In this document: positions 1-8,419 of the stretch, one piece after another | Layout: every line of letters begins with the position of its first letter | How positions within the stretch are numbered: the first letter of the stretch is position 1 | Source: Litoreibacter halocynthiae | GTDB lineage: Bacteria; Pseudomonadota; Alphaproteobacteria; Rhodobacterales; Rhodobacteraceae | Length of the DNA stretch: 64,000 bases | Direction: 5' to 3' | Assembly: GCF_004365635.1 (NCBI RefSeq) | Contig: NZ_SOBH01000003.1 | Span: 1-64,000 of the forward strand | The notes under the pieces: generated by a model | Told to the model about the DNA's origin: nothing | The model's input: the letters and a program-made list of their open reading frames with translations, nothing else | Databases searched by the model: none | Made by a program: the position numbers and the translations under genes

Positions 1-18
1 AGGACGTGGAGGCCGCTA

Positions 19-510
19 ATGGCAGGGAAACCCTACAAGGGCCACAAGAAGGGGGCTGGGCGTCATGTCCAGCTTCCTGAGTGGCTTCAGGCGTCCGAGG
101 CATGGGCAACGCTTAGACCCGGGCCTAGGGCGCTCTACATCGAGCTAAAGCGGCGCTTCAATGGGTCGAATAACGGGCACATCATTCTGAGTCACAGGGA
201 TGGAGCAAACGCTCTCAATGTGAACCGCAACACCGTCGGGCCTTGGTTTCAGGAACTAGAGGAGCGCGGCTTAATTCACATGACACGAGCACCGCATCTT
301 GGGCCGTCCGGTATCGGCAAGGCGTCTGTTTGGGCGCTTGATGAACTGCGAACAGATGACATGAGGCCAGCTCGAAAGGCGTTCATGTCATGGAAGCAAA
401 AACAAAACCCCCCCACAAAAAACAGGACACCCCGTCCTAGTGACTATGACAGTGAGCAGTCCAAACAGGGGCAAGCAGAAGTAACCGTCCTAAAAATTGT
501 GACGCGTTAG
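19..510 (+). CDS. Winged-helix/HTH protein of mobile-element type
   Basis: The 163-residue product starts with a basic stretch (residues 1-15) and then has a compact helical region with the pattern ALYIELKRRFNG...NVNRNTVGPWFQELEERG, which reads as a winged helix-turn-helix DNA-binding domain (about residues 35-90). The C-terminal third is polar and probably disordered. A GGAGG ribosome site sits 7-11 bases before the ATG. This type of protein is frequent in integrated elements and prophage remnants of Alphaproteobacteria, where it lies near small Cys/His-rich proteins, as here. A role as replication or transcription regulator of an element is inference; the exact function is unknown. Confidence 0.7.
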   Translation: MAGKPYKGHKKGAGRHVQLPEWLQASEAWATLRPGPRALYIELKRRFNGSNNGHIILSHRDGANALNVNRNTVGPWFQELEERGLIHMTRAPHLGPSGIGKASVWALDELRTDDMRPARKAFMSWKQKQNPPTKNRTPRPSDYDSEQSKQGQAEVTVLKIVTR

Positions 511-574
511 GCGAAATCTCGTTTCAGCGCGTCCCAAAAAACAGGACATATATACATCTAGCCATAGTCAGGAC
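417..574. repeat. Short CAGGAC repeats around the end of the HTH gene
   Basis: The 13-mer AAAAAACAGGACA occurs at 417-429 and again at 536-548, and a third CAGGAC lies at 569-574, where it also supplies the ribosome site of the next gene. The first copy is followed by GTCCT, forming a small inverted repeat. They could be binding sites for the HTH protein encoded just upstream, but they could also be chance. Confidence 0.35.
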
Positions 575-577
575 CGA

Positions 578-1105
578 ATGAGCAAAGAACCAACGAAGTC
601 AAAAAGAGAGGCAAGTGTCTCCCTTGCTTGGAACGAAGACCAACGCAGCCTCTCGATTGAAGAGGTCGAAGGCTCAAGGGTCATATCAAAAGCCGTCGGT
701 CACACTCAAACCGTGTCTGGCCTAATCAAACAACTTTCCATTCTTGGCTCTCATGGCAAATCCGTGGACCAAGACGCCACAAACTTTGTCCTAGGCTATG
801 TCGAAGCGATGAAGCCAAGAGATGCAACAGAGGCACTGCTTCTGGCACAGATGGGTGCGGTCCACCAAGCGACAATGATGATGGCACGTCGCTTGAATCA
901 CGTCGAAAACATACAGCAACAGGACGCAGCAGAACGCGCCGTCAATAAGCTGGCGCGGACTTTCTCGACACAGACAGACACGTTGAAGCGGTATCGCAGC
1001 ACCGGGAAGCAAGTGGTGCGCGTTGAGCGTGTGAACGTTGAGAGCGGTGGGCAAGCCATTGTCGGCGAAGTCAGCCACAGGGGGAGGGTTGACGATGAAA
1101 AGTGA
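578..1105 (+). CDS. Hypothetical element-associated protein
   Basis: The 175-residue protein is soluble, mostly helical and charged. Its centre (residues 70-125) is rich in Ala, Met and Gln and could form a coiled coil or helical bundle. Near the end is the pattern QVVRVERVNVESGGQAIVG, which I recognise as recurring in alphaproteobacterial phage- or island-associated hypothetical proteins that precede small HGG-motif proteins. AGGA precedes the ATG. Its last 11 bases overlap the next gene, which indicates cotranscription. No function can be assigned. Confidence 0.7.
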   Translation: MSKEPTKSKREASVSLAWNEDQRSLSIEEVEGSRVISKAVGHTQTVSGLIKQLSILGSHGKSVDQDATNFVLGYVEAMKPRDATEALLLAQMGAVHQATMMMARRLNHVENIQQQDAAERAVNKLARTFSTQTDTLKRYRSTGKQVVRVERVNVESGGQAIVGEVSHRGRVDDEK

Positions 1106-1370
1106 CGGTAACCCCACAGACCCCACTCAGAGGCTCAGAGAAGCGCCCAGATGCCGCGCCATGGCCAAGAGCACCCGCCAACGCTGCAAGTGTCCTTCTA
1201 AGCGAGGGTGGAACGTCTGCCGCCTGCACGGCGCTGGGGGTGGAGCACCATCCGGTGTTGCACATCCCAACTATCGGCACGGGATGCGAACGAAGCAGAT
1301 GGAAACTGCGCGTAGCTTGGTATCACTTCTTGGGAAAGAAGCACGTGACCTAGTCAATGGGCTGAAGTGA
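1095..1370 (+). CDS. Small Cys/His-rich HGG-type protein
   Basis: The start is placed at the ATG at 1095, inside the end of the previous gene, because GGGGAGGG lies just upstream. A longer frame from 1038 would read through the neighbour. The 91-residue product has CRAMAKSTRQRCKCPSKRGW followed by NVCRLHGAGGG and a later YRHGMRT. This matches the small alphaproteobacterial family with spaced cysteines, an RxHGG-like turn and a final HG. The Cys and His residues look like a metal knuckle. The family occurs in phages and islands; its function is unknown. Confidence 0.65.
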   Translation: MKSDGNPTDPTQRLREAPRCRAMAKSTRQRCKCPSKRGWNVCRLHGAGGGAPSGVAHPNYRHGMRTKQMETARSLVSLLGKEARDLVNGLK

Positions 1371-1462
1371 AAACGCTATTCGCATCGAAGGACCACTTTC
1401 TAGTCTTTATTGCACAATGCTGCGGACTGCACCGACGGCTGCTTCCGCAGTCGAGCCGTGCG

Positions 1463-2143
1463 CTACGAAAAATCACAAGAGGCTTCTCCCAAACGAGCGC
1501 GCACAACTGGCTCGAAGGTCAAGCCGAACGAATGCTCCATCGTCACAGAGTCATACCCGCTACCGTTGTAGATGCTGACATAAACATACCCACTTTCGTA
1601 ACTGGTCTGCTCTATGAAACCATCCTGAGTTCTATACTTCACTGTCGTAGAGCACCTCAGATCGATGCTGTCTTTTAGGAACGCGGCATAAAGAGTCGGT
1701 ATCTCGATCGAGACAGACATTTCCACCGAGCACCCCTTGTATCCACCGTCATCAAAAATGCCTTCATCGCACGAAAAATCAGTAACTCTAACTGAGAAAG
1801 GGTCGGGAAGGCGTAGCGTTGGTCTAGGAACTACGGTAGCGGGACGCTCTCTTTCGGCTGTCCCCCCAGTGGTACTGATATATCTGGAACTGACCCATCC
1901 CGTCTGTTGGCTAACAAGCGTGCGCACGCGAAGCCATCCGTCTTTTTCCTTGAGAATTGCAACGACGTCGCCAGATTTCAGGCGCGCTATCGGTGTGTTG
2001 CTTGTTTCTGGCAGTGGTCGAAGATTGAGCTCAGTTGTTGATACTGTTCCAAATCGCAAAACAGGCTCCGCAAACGCCAATGTTGTTGAAGTGATGCCAA
2101 ACAAAAGAAGCAAAACAGGAAATGCATACCACCGACAAATCAT
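1463..2143 (-). CDS. Exported SH3-domain protein
   Basis: The 226-residue product begins with a signal peptide (MICRWYAFPVLLLLFGITS, ending near AFAEP). A bacterial SH3 domain follows (about residues 30-90: ELNLRPLPETSNTPIARLKSGD, then DGWLRVRT and TGWVSSRYI). The C-terminal half has four or five cysteines and no recognised domain. The ATG at 2143 is chosen because GGAGGG lies 6 bases upstream; a TTG at 2155 would fall inside that ribosome site. It is probably periplasmic and may bind peptidoglycan or protein. It is convergent with the HGG gene. Confidence 0.7.
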   Translation of the reverse strand: MICRWYAFPVLLLLFGITSTTLAFAEPVLRFGTVSTTELNLRPLPETSNTPIARLKSGDVVAILKEKDGWLRVRTLVSQQTGWVSSRYISTTGGTAERERPATVVPRPTLRLPDPFSVRVTDFSCDEGIFDDGGYKGCSVEMSVSIEIPTLYAAFLKDSIDLRCSTTVKYRTQDGFIEQTSYESGYVYVSIYNGSGYDSVTMEHSFGLTFEPVVRARLGEASCDFS

Positions 2144-2239
2144 ATCACCCTCCAAAAAAAACCGTACTAGTTTGAGAACTCAAAGCAGACATGCCAATCG
2201 GACGCAACGAGAAGCAAAACGACTCTCATTTTCATCTGA

Positions 2240-2419
2240 ACCCAATCGAACAGTTCTACAGGACAGCGCTGCCAATGCTCTTCAAAGCAAGGATGGACCG
2301 TCTGCCGCCTTCACGGCGCAGGAGGCGGTTCCAACAATCCGAACCATCGCCACGGTATAAGAACGAGTACCATTACCGATTTGAAGGCACTTCTACGTCT
2401 GCTTCGAGAAGGCCTTTAG
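2240..2419 (+). pseudogene. Decayed second copy of the HGG-type gene
   Basis: In this frame the translation contains GQRCQCSSKQGWTVCRLHGA, then GGGSNN, PNHRHGIRTST and a TAG stop at 2417-2419. It aligns closely with the gene at 1095-1370 in both DNA and protein. The codon that should encode the first conserved cysteine is TGA (2237-2239), and no start codon or family-like N-terminus is seen upstream. The 2144-2664 interval has no other gene; the rest of it is AT-rich spacer with a TGGTTAACCA palindrome at 2548-2557. Confidence 0.6.
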
Positions 2420-2664
2420 GTATTGTGACACCACATGGCGGTGCAGCAATGCAGATAAGACCCCACATGTTGGCATGAAAACACTTGACGAACACATTTC
2501 AGGTTCCTTCAGAGGGTCTTTGACTGAAAGGTGATATTTAAGCCTTTTGGTTAACCAGCTGAAAAAAATATGAATCTTTTCCAATAACTTAACGAATCTG
2601 TGTAAAACAAATCGTTGCGTTTATTTCGAATAGACACCATATCGGTATCAAAGGGAGAGCTAAC

Positions 2665-3126
2665 ATGGCAAAGAGCATGGCGTTCGCAGACCACATTCCA
2701 AACGAAATTGACGTTGAGGCTGCTTCGCAATTGAGGCAAGTTTTAGCTTCAATCGTTGACGACCCAAACAGTAACAACAGCTTGGCGCTAGTGGACAAGG
2801 AGGGCAAACCAGCTCAAATCGTCCTGACCCATGCTATAGCCGAGACATTCCTAGATGTTCTGCGTCTAATCCAGAATGGCCATGGTTTTCACTTGATACC
2901 TCATGATGCTGAACTCTCGACCCAACAGGCTGCGGACCTCCTGAACGTATCGAGACCGCATCTGATCAAGCTGCTGGAAACCGATAAAATTGTTTTTCAC
3001 ACGGTTGGGAGGCACCGACGAGTTAAGGCAAAAGACCTCTTTCAGTACATGAAGGTGAGAGATGATGAGCGCGAAAAAGCTCTGCAGGAGTTGGCTAAGA
3101 ACGACATCGAGTTTGGCCTAATTTAA
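2665..3126 (+). CDS. Excisionase-type HTH antitoxin
   Basis: The 153-residue protein has an N-terminal region of unknown fold (1-75) and then a MerR/excisionase-like helix-turn-helix (about 85-130: STQQAADLLNVSRPHLIKLL, then HRRVKAKDL). The acidic C-terminus (DDEREKALQELAKNDIE) is typical of the toxin-wrapping tail of an antitoxin. AGGGAG lies upstream of the ATG. The stop is 1 base before the PIN gene. The pair matches the known arrangement of an excisionase-family antitoxin followed by a PIN-domain toxin; the antitoxin probably also represses its own promoter. Confidence 0.8.
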   Translation: MAKSMAFADHIPNEIDVEAASQLRQVLASIVDDPNSNNSLALVDKEGKPAQIVLTHAIAETFLDVLRLIQNGHGFHLIPHDAELSTQQAADLLNVSRPHLIKLLETDKIVFHTVGRHRRVKAKDLFQYMKVRDDEREKALQELAKNDIEFGLI

Positions 3127-3127
3127 G

Positions 3128-3697
3128 ATGGTGATGCCCAACCGCTTCACGGCAGTACTTGACGCGAACGTGTTGTATGGAGGGCTGCATAGGCATATCG
3201 CTTTGAGTCTCGCGCAGGCCGACCTCTATCGGCCTGCCTGGTCATCCGAAATTTTGGATGAATTCGAACGCAATCTTGCCAAACGGATTCCCGCCAAAAA
3301 AGCGAAGCGCCAGCTCGAACTGATAAAGCTGAGTTTTCCAGATTCCGAAGTCGTGGTGAGGGCCGCTCTCATTGCACAAATTGACTTAGACGACCTTGAT
3401 GACCGCCACGTTGTTGCAGCAGCTATCCAAACTCAAGCAGCTCTAATAGTGACAGATAATCTCAAGCACTTCCCGAAGGACATTCTTGCGGAGTTTGATA
3501 CCGTTGCTGTTTCCGCTGACCAGTTCTTCTCGGACTGCATCACCGTTTCCGAGCTAACTGCCGTTTCCCAAATTCGGAAAATGAGAGGTCAGTTCGATTC
3601 GCCAAAATTCGACGCAAAAGGGTTGTTGCTGCGTATGGAGCAAGTGGGCCTCTCCCAGACGGCAGATGTCCTGTCAAAATACGCAGACTTAATCTGA
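3128..3697 (+). CDS. PIN-domain ribonuclease toxin
   Basis: The 189-residue protein carries a PIN fold: Asp12 in VLDANVLYGG, acidic residues in SSEILDEFERNL (41-45), Asp92 in DDRHVVAAA and Asp110 in VTDNLKHFP. These would coordinate the metal of an RNase active site. A C-terminal extension of about 60 residues beyond the usual VapC length is present. Known PIN toxins cleave RNA and are held inactive by the adjacent antitoxin. The module lies between the decayed HGG gene and tRNA-Leu, a usual place for an addiction system in an integrated element. Confidence 0.8.
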   Translation: MVMPNRFTAVLDANVLYGGLHRHIALSLAQADLYRPAWSSEILDEFERNLAKRIPAKKAKRQLELIKLSFPDSEVVVRAALIAQIDLDDLDDRHVVAAAIQTQAALIVTDNLKHFPKDILAEFDTVAVSADQFFSDCITVSELTAVSQIRKMRGQFDSPKFDAKGLLLRMEQVGLSQTADVLSKYADLI

Positions 3698-3784
3698 GGT
3701 TAGAGCAAGGGTGGCCTGAAAGGTGGACTCACGGTCGGATTATAAATCTAACTCACTGTAATAGATACAGTATTTAGGTTTAGT

Positions 3785-3870
3785 TGGTGCCCAGGAGAGG
3801 ACTCGAACCTCCACGTCCATACGGACACCAGCACCTGAAGCTGGCGCGTCTACCATTCCGCCACCTGGGC
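3785..3870 (-). tRNA. tRNA-Leu (anticodon CAG)
   Basis: Read on the minus strand, 86 bases fold as a class II tRNA. The acceptor arm is GCCCAGG/CCTGGGC with an encoded CCA end (3785-3787). The anticodon loop is TTCAGGT between CCAGC and GCTGG, giving anticodon CAG. There is a long variable arm, and the T loop is GGTTCGAGTCC. Its 3' end faces the accessory segment 1-3700, as expected when a tRNA 3' end serves as an integration site. Confidence 0.95.
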
Positions 3871-4049
3871 ACAGGTATTGGTGGGCGGTGATTAGTTCCG
3901 CACATGTCAGGTGTCAACGGGATTCGGTGGTTCAAATGAATGTTTGTGGCGAATTATCTCCATGAGTGGGGCCCGAAGGGTGAAAAGCGCCTTGTCTGGC
4001 GAAAACTGGCTGGGTAAACCCAATACAGCCAGCCTTGAAGGGAAATACC

Positions 4050-5039
4050 ATGTCGAAGCTTGTCACAATTTACGGCGGATCAGGTTTTGTCGGGCGCTAC
4101 GTTGCCCGCCGCATGGCCAAAGAGGGCTGGCGGGTCCGTGTGGCTGTGCGCCGCCCGAATGAAGCGATCTTCGTGAAACCTTACGGCGTTGTGGGTCAGG
4201 TTGAACCTGTCCTGTGCAACATTCGCAATGACGAGTCCGTGCGTGCGGTGATGCAAGGCGCGGATGCAGTTGTGAACTGCGTGGGTATTTTGGCGCCATC
4301 AGGCAAGAACAAGTTCGACGCTGTGCAACATGAGGGTGCGGAGCGCGTCGCACGTATCGCGGCTGAGGAAGGCGTTGGCCATCTCGTCCACATTTCTGCG
4401 ATCGGTGCCGACAAGGATAGCGACAGCGTCTACGCGCAAACCAAGGCTTTGGGCGAAGAAGGTGTTCTGGAGCACTTCCCGAAGGCCGTTATCTTGCGTC
4501 CTTCGATTGTGTTTGGCGCTGAGGACGAGTTCTTCAACCGCTTCGCCTCGATGTCGCGCTTTGGTCCGGTTTTGCCGGTGGTTGGTGCCGATACGAAGTT
4601 CCAGCCGGTCTATGTGGATGATGTTGCCAAGGCCGCCGTTAAAGGCGCTTTGGGTGACGCGGCCCCGGGTATCTATGAGTTGGGCGGGCCGGAAGTTGCG
4701 ACGTTCCGCGACCTGATGCACACGATGTTGGATGTTGTGCGTCGACGCCGCATGATCGTGAATATCCCGTTTTTCGTGGCGGGTATCATGGGCAGCGTTT
4801 TTGATTTCGTGAGTGCAATCAGTGGCGGGTTGATCGCAGGGCCTTTGACACGCGATCAGGTGCGCAATCTTGCCAATGACAATGTAGTTTCCGGAGATAT
4901 GAAAACGCTGGCGGATTTGGGTATCGAGCCAACCGCGTTTGAAGTGATCCTGCCAAACTATCTTTGGCGTTTCCGCCCGTCGGGTCAGTATGATGCGATC
5001 AAGGAATCAGCCCAAAACCTGCGGGCAAATCACGAATAG
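4050..5039 (+). CDS. NDUFA9-like NAD(P)-binding protein
   Basis: The 329-residue protein opens with [20 protein letters not shown], a Rossmann dinucleotide fold of the atypical short-chain dehydrogenase type. Further motifs are [23 protein letters not shown] and RPSIVFG. This order matches the complex I NDUFA9-like family of Alphaproteobacteria. ATG 4050 is preferred over TTG 4035 because AAGGGA precedes it. The role is thought to be in complex I assembly or quinone-linked metabolism; the substrate is unknown. Its last 10 bases overlap the convergent uppP gene. Confidence 0.85.
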   Translation: MSKLVTIYGGSGFVGRYVARRMAKEGWRVRVAVRRPNEAIFVKPYGVVGQVEPVLCNIRNDESVRAVMQGADAVVNCVGILAPSGKNKFDAVQHEGAERVARIAAEEGVGHLVHISAIGADKDSDSVYAQTKALGEEGVLEHFPKAVILRPSIVFGAEDEFFNRFASMSRFGPVLPVVGADTKFQPVYVDDVAKAAVKGALGDAAPGIYELGGPEVATFRDLMHTMLDVVRRRRMIVNIPFFVAGIMGSVFDFVSAISGGLIAGPLTRDQVRNLANDNVVSGDMKTLADLGIEPTAFEVILPNYLWRFRPSGQYDAIKESAQNLRANHE

Positions 5040-5833
5040 GCGAAAACCAGCAGCCCGACCCCAAGGAAGATCCGGTAGATTACATATGGTGTGAAGCTGA
5101 CGGACTTGAGCAGTCGCATCATCAGGCTTAGCGCCAGAAGGGCTGCGAAGAAGGCGAAGACCGCCGCGATCAAACTATCCTTGGCCAGTTGCATGTTCGC
5201 GTCCGCTACGACTTCCAAGCCCAGCACTGCTCCCGACGCGATGATGGTTGGAATGGACATCAACATCGACAGTTTAGCCGCGTCCTCTCGGGCATAGCCC
5301 AGTTGGCGAGCGCCCGAGATTGCAGCACCTGATCTGGATGTTCCCGGGATAAGCGCAATGGCTTGCCACAACCCCATGATCACCGCGTCTTTTTTGGACC
5401 AGTCCGGTGCTGTTTTTGAAGTCGCCCCCTTTTGGTCGGTCCAGTACAGCACCAGCCCGAAAATGAGCATTGTCCAGCCTATCAAGGCGACGGAGCGCAG
5501 CAGTTCGTCAAGACCGGTGAGCTTTAGCACTAGGCCAAATATAATGACGGGAACGGTTGCGATCCCGAGGAGCAAAGCAAGCCGCGCGCCCGGGGTGTCC
5601 GCCTTGCCTTTTGCCAAGCGGCCGATACCCTGAATGGCAATTCTGACATCCGCCCAGAAGAACATGATCACCGCGAAGAGCGTGCCGATATGGACTGCGA
5701 CGTCGATGGTTTGGCCTTGATCCTCCATGCCTGTCAGGCTGGGTAGAAGGATCAAATGCCCTGAGGACGAGACGGGCAGGAATTCGGTCAGTCCCTGGAT
5801 AAGCGCGACTAGGATGAGTTGGAATAGGGACAA
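5030..5833 (-). CDS. uppP: Undecaprenyl-diphosphatase UppP
   Basis: This 267-residue polytopic membrane protein dephosphorylates undecaprenyl diphosphate, recycling the lipid carrier for peptidoglycan and surface polysaccharides. The two family motifs are present: [15 protein letters not shown] (residues 17-31) and [17 protein letters not shown] near residue 163. Seven or eight hydrophobic segments are visible. The start is TTG (5831-5833) with GAGG about 8 bases upstream; no ATG fits. Its product supports the exopolysaccharide locus further along, although the gene is not linked to it. Confidence 0.95.
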   Translation of the reverse strand: MSLFQLILVALIQGLTEFLPVSSSGHLILLPSLTGMEDQGQTIDVAVHIGTLFAVIMFFWADVRIAIQGIGRLAKGKADTPGARLALLLGIATVPVIIFGLVLKLTGLDELLRSVALIGWTMLIFGLVLYWTDQKGATSKTAPDWSKKDAVIMGLWQAIALIPGTSRSGAAISGARQLGYAREDAAKLSMLMSIPTIIASGAVLGLEVVADANMQLAKDSLIAAVFAFFAALLALSLMMRLLKSVSFTPYVIYRIFLGVGLLVFAYS

Positions 5834-6043
5834 CAGCTGCGCCTCGAATCAGTTTTCCTCAACCTAAACGCAGGGAAATAAATGAGAAGAAGATAAGTAG
5901 GTAAATAATGCTGACATAAAATCAAGCTAGATGGGTACTATTTTTCGTACTTAAGTGATAAAAATGAATAATAGGTCAGCATGGGTGACTTTTCTTTCCT
6001 TTAGAGCCGATTTACAGAGGCATCTCAGATTGGGAGTAGTTAA
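5834..6043 (+). promoter_or_regulatory. AT-rich leader upstream of gltD with a spaced inverted repeat
   Basis: This 210-base interval between the divergent uppP and gltD is strongly AT-rich. It contains ATGCTGAC at 5908-5915 and its exact inverse GTCAGCAT at 5975-5982, 59 bases apart, with a smaller GTAC/GTAC pair between. It could be a paired operator or a stem. No known element is recognised. Confidence 0.35.
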
Positions 6044-7477
6044 ATGGCTAAACAGCGCATGTTGCAGTTTGTGAATGTAGAGCGGGATATGCCGGAGAAG
6101 CGGCCCCCTGATCTACGCGCACATGATTTCAACGAGATTTACGCTGAGTACGCAACCGCGAAAGCCGAGGAACAGGCCGGGCGTTGCAGCCAGTGTGGTG
6201 TCCCTTACTGCCAGTCGCACTGCCCGCTGCACAACAACATCCCTGATTGGCTACGGATGACCGCTGAAGGACGCTTGCAGGAGGCGTATGAGCTTTCTCA
6301 GGCAACGAACACCTTCCCTGAAATCTGTGGCCGGATTTGCCCGCAGGACCGTTTGTGTGAGGGCAATTGCGTCATTGAGCAGTCCGGCCATGGGACTGTC
6401 ACCATTGGTGCGGTCGAAAAATACATCACGGACACGGCTTGGGAAAACGGTTGGGTGAAGCCTGCCGCGCCCAAGCACGAGCGCGCGGAAAGTGTGGGCA
6501 TCATCGGGGCTGGCCCCGGTGGTCTGGCTGCGGCGGACATGCTGCGCCGCCAAGGTGTGCAGGTCACGGTTTATGACCGCTATGACCGCGCTGGCGGCCT
6601 GCTTACTTACGGTATCCCCGGCTTCAAGCTGGAAAAAGACGTCGTGATGAAACGTGTTGACCAGTTGGTGCAAGGTGGCGTGACGTTCAAAATGAACTGC
6701 AATGTCGGTGAGGACATTGCGTTCTCCGAGTTGCAAAAAACACATGACGCAATCCTGATTGCGACTGGCGTTTACAAGTCCCGCGAACTTCCGGCCCCCG
6801 GTGTCGGGGCGCAGGGGATCGTTCGCGCGATCGACTTCCTGACGGCCTCCAACCGTAAAAGCTTTGGCGATGCTGTCCCTGAATTTGATAGCGGCGAGTT
6901 GAACGCCGAGGGCAAACGCGTGGTTGTTATCGGAGGTGGGGATACGGCAATGGATTGCCTGCGCACCTCGATCCGCCAAGGCGCAACCTCGGTGAAATGC
7001 CTGTATCGTCGGGACAAGGCCAACATGCCCGGCTCGCAACGCGAGGTGGCAAACGCCGAGGAAGAGGGCGTCGAGTTCGTCTGGCTTTCAGCGCCCAAAG
7101 GGTTTTCGGGCGATAGCGTTGAAGGTGTTATGGTGTCCAAAATGCGTCTGGGTGCGCCGGATGCGTCAGGCCGCCAGAGCCCTGAAATCATTGAAGGCGC
7201 TGACTATGTCGAAGACGCCGACCTTGTCATCATGGCGCTGGGTTTCGAGCCTGAAGCCCTGCCTACGCTTTGGGGTGTTCCAGAGCTTGAGGTTACCCGT
7301 TGGGGCACGGTGAAGGCAAACTTCGAGACTCATGCGACATCTCTGCCGGGAGTTTACGCCTGTGGTGACATTCAACGTGGCGCTAGCCTTGTGGTTTGGG
7401 CTATTCGTGACGGGCGCGAAGCTGCAGAGGCGATCATGGATCAAATCAACGCAGCGGCGCAGGTAGCCGCCGAGTGA
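6044..7477 (+). CDS. gltD: Glutamate synthase small subunit
   Basis: This is the 477-residue NADPH-oxidising beta subunit of glutamate synthase. The N-terminus carries the iron-sulfur cysteines CSQCGVPYCQSHCPLHNN (residues 47-64) and a second set in CGRICPQDRLCEGNC. The FAD-binding GIIGAGPGGLAAADMLR and the NADPH-binding VVVIGGGDTAMDCLR follow. The final FAD motif is VYACGDIQRGASLVVWAI. Electrons go to the large subunit encoded at 8420. GGGAG precedes the ATG. The next gene starts 3 bases after the stop, so the three genes probably form one transcript. Confidence 0.97.
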   Translation: MAKQRMLQFVNVERDMPEKRPPDLRAHDFNEIYAEYATAKAEEQAGRCSQCGVPYCQSHCPLHNNIPDWLRMTAEGRLQEAYELSQATNTFPEICGRICPQDRLCEGNCVIEQSGHGTVTIGAVEKYITDTAWENGWVKPAAPKHERAESVGIIGAGPGGLAAADMLRRQGVQVTVYDRYDRAGGLLTYGIPGFKLEKDVVMKRVDQLVQGGVTFKMNCNVGEDIAFSELQKTHDAILIATGVYKSRELPAPGVGAQGIVRAIDFLTASNRKSFGDAVPEFDSGELNAEGKRVVVIGGGDTAMDCLRTSIRQGATSVKCLYRRDKANMPGSQREVANAEEEGVEFVWLSAPKGFSGDSVEGVMVSKMRLGAPDASGRQSPEIIEGADYVEDADLVIMALGFEPEALPTLWGVPELEVTRWGTVKANFETHATSLPGVYACGDIQRGASLVVWAIRDGREAAEAIMDQINAAAQVAAE

Positions 7478-7480
7478 TCT

Positions 7481-8281
7481 ATGAGCGATCAAAAGAAACT
7501 GCTGGAGTTCACCCTCCTGCACGACGAGCATCCGCTGCGGATCGAATCCGCATTGGGCGAGAGTTCGCGTTTGATCGTCAGTTTCACCAGCGTCGGGACG
7601 GAGCGCGACCAGTGGCCGCCAAAGGAATTTGTCGGTCTGGCCTCGCAGAACGGGCGCAACCACGTGATTTGCATCACCGATATTTCGCGCAGCTGGATGA
7701 ATTCCAAGGGCATGGCGAACTTGGTTCTGACCAAGATCAGCGACTATGTTCTGGCGCACGGAATTACCAAGGTTATGGCAATCGGGACCAGCATGGGCGC
7801 CTACAACGCGTTGATCCTGGGGCGGAAAATGCCATTGTCGCGGATCATCTGCTTTACGCCGCAATATTCCGTGCATCCCGAAGTTCTGCCCGAGGAAAAG
7901 CGGTGGTGGTGGTTTCGCAAGCAGATCACCAACTGGCCGTTCAAGCAGATGGACAAGCTGCCGAAGCCGCCGGTGCCGATCTATATGTTTCACGGCGACA
8001 CGCCGGACGAGCGAATGCACTGGGAGCGGTTTCCGACTGCGCCGAACCTCAAACACTATATCTTCAAGGGCGCGGACCACAATTTCGTCGGCAACCTCAA
8101 GGGTGCAGACACCCTGCGCAAGATCGTTGTCGCCGCGATAAACGACCGACCCGGACGGCTTGGCAAAGTGGTGCAGCGCGCGGGCGGGTTGCGGCGCGAG
8201 GATTATGCGGATTACGCAATGGCGGAAGCGCATTTCAAGGGTCGCAGAAAGCCGAAACGCCCCACGTCATTTGGCGACTGA
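7481..8281 (+). CDS. Alpha/beta-hydrolase-like protein
   Basis: The 266-residue protein has the nucleophile elbow GTSMGAYN (about residue 106), an acid candidate in MFHGDTPDE and a histidine candidate in GADHNFVGN, which together suggest an alpha/beta-hydrolase triad. There is no signal peptide. The C-terminal 35 residues are basic. It lies between gltD (3-base gap) and gltB (138-base gap), so it is probably coexpressed with glutamate synthase, but nothing in it points to nitrogen metabolism. The substrate is unknown. Confidence 0.75.
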   Translation: MSDQKKLLEFTLLHDEHPLRIESALGESSRLIVSFTSVGTERDQWPPKEFVGLASQNGRNHVICITDISRSWMNSKGMANLVLTKISDYVLAHGITKVMAIGTSMGAYNALILGRKMPLSRIICFTPQYSVHPEVLPEEKRWWWFRKQITNWPFKQMDKLPKPPVPIYMFHGDTPDERMHWERFPTAPNLKHYIFKGADHNFVGNLKGADTLRKIVVAAINDRPGRLGKVVQRAGGLRREDYADYAMAEAHFKGRRKPKRPTSFGD

Positions 8282-8364
8282 AGTCTGCCAAAATCACTGT
8301 CTGCGATGCGTCGGCAAAGCGTCGGCATTTTGTCGGGCAACCTGACGCCGCTCAAAATCTTACA

Positions 8365-8385
8365 GGGTCAGGCGTGCTGACCCGT
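8365..8385 (+). other. Hairpin upstream of gltB
   Basis: GGGTCAG and CTGACCC enclose a 5-base loop within the 138-base spacer between the hydrolase gene and gltB. No T tract follows, so it is not a normal terminator. It could stabilise or partly separate the gltB message. Confidence 0.35.
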
Positions 8386-8419
8386 TCCATGAATAATTCC
8401 CTAATGAGGAGCCTCCACC

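Noticed and set aside
1367-1678. 103-codon plus-strand frame
   Set aside because: It mostly overlaps the SH3 protein antisense and has no motif.
2191-2478. 95-codon open frame over the decayed HGG gene
   Set aside because: The family-like sequence is in another frame; this one has no recognisable motif.
8365-8385. Terminator before gltB
   Set aside because: No T tract follows the hairpin; kept only as an unclassified hairpin.
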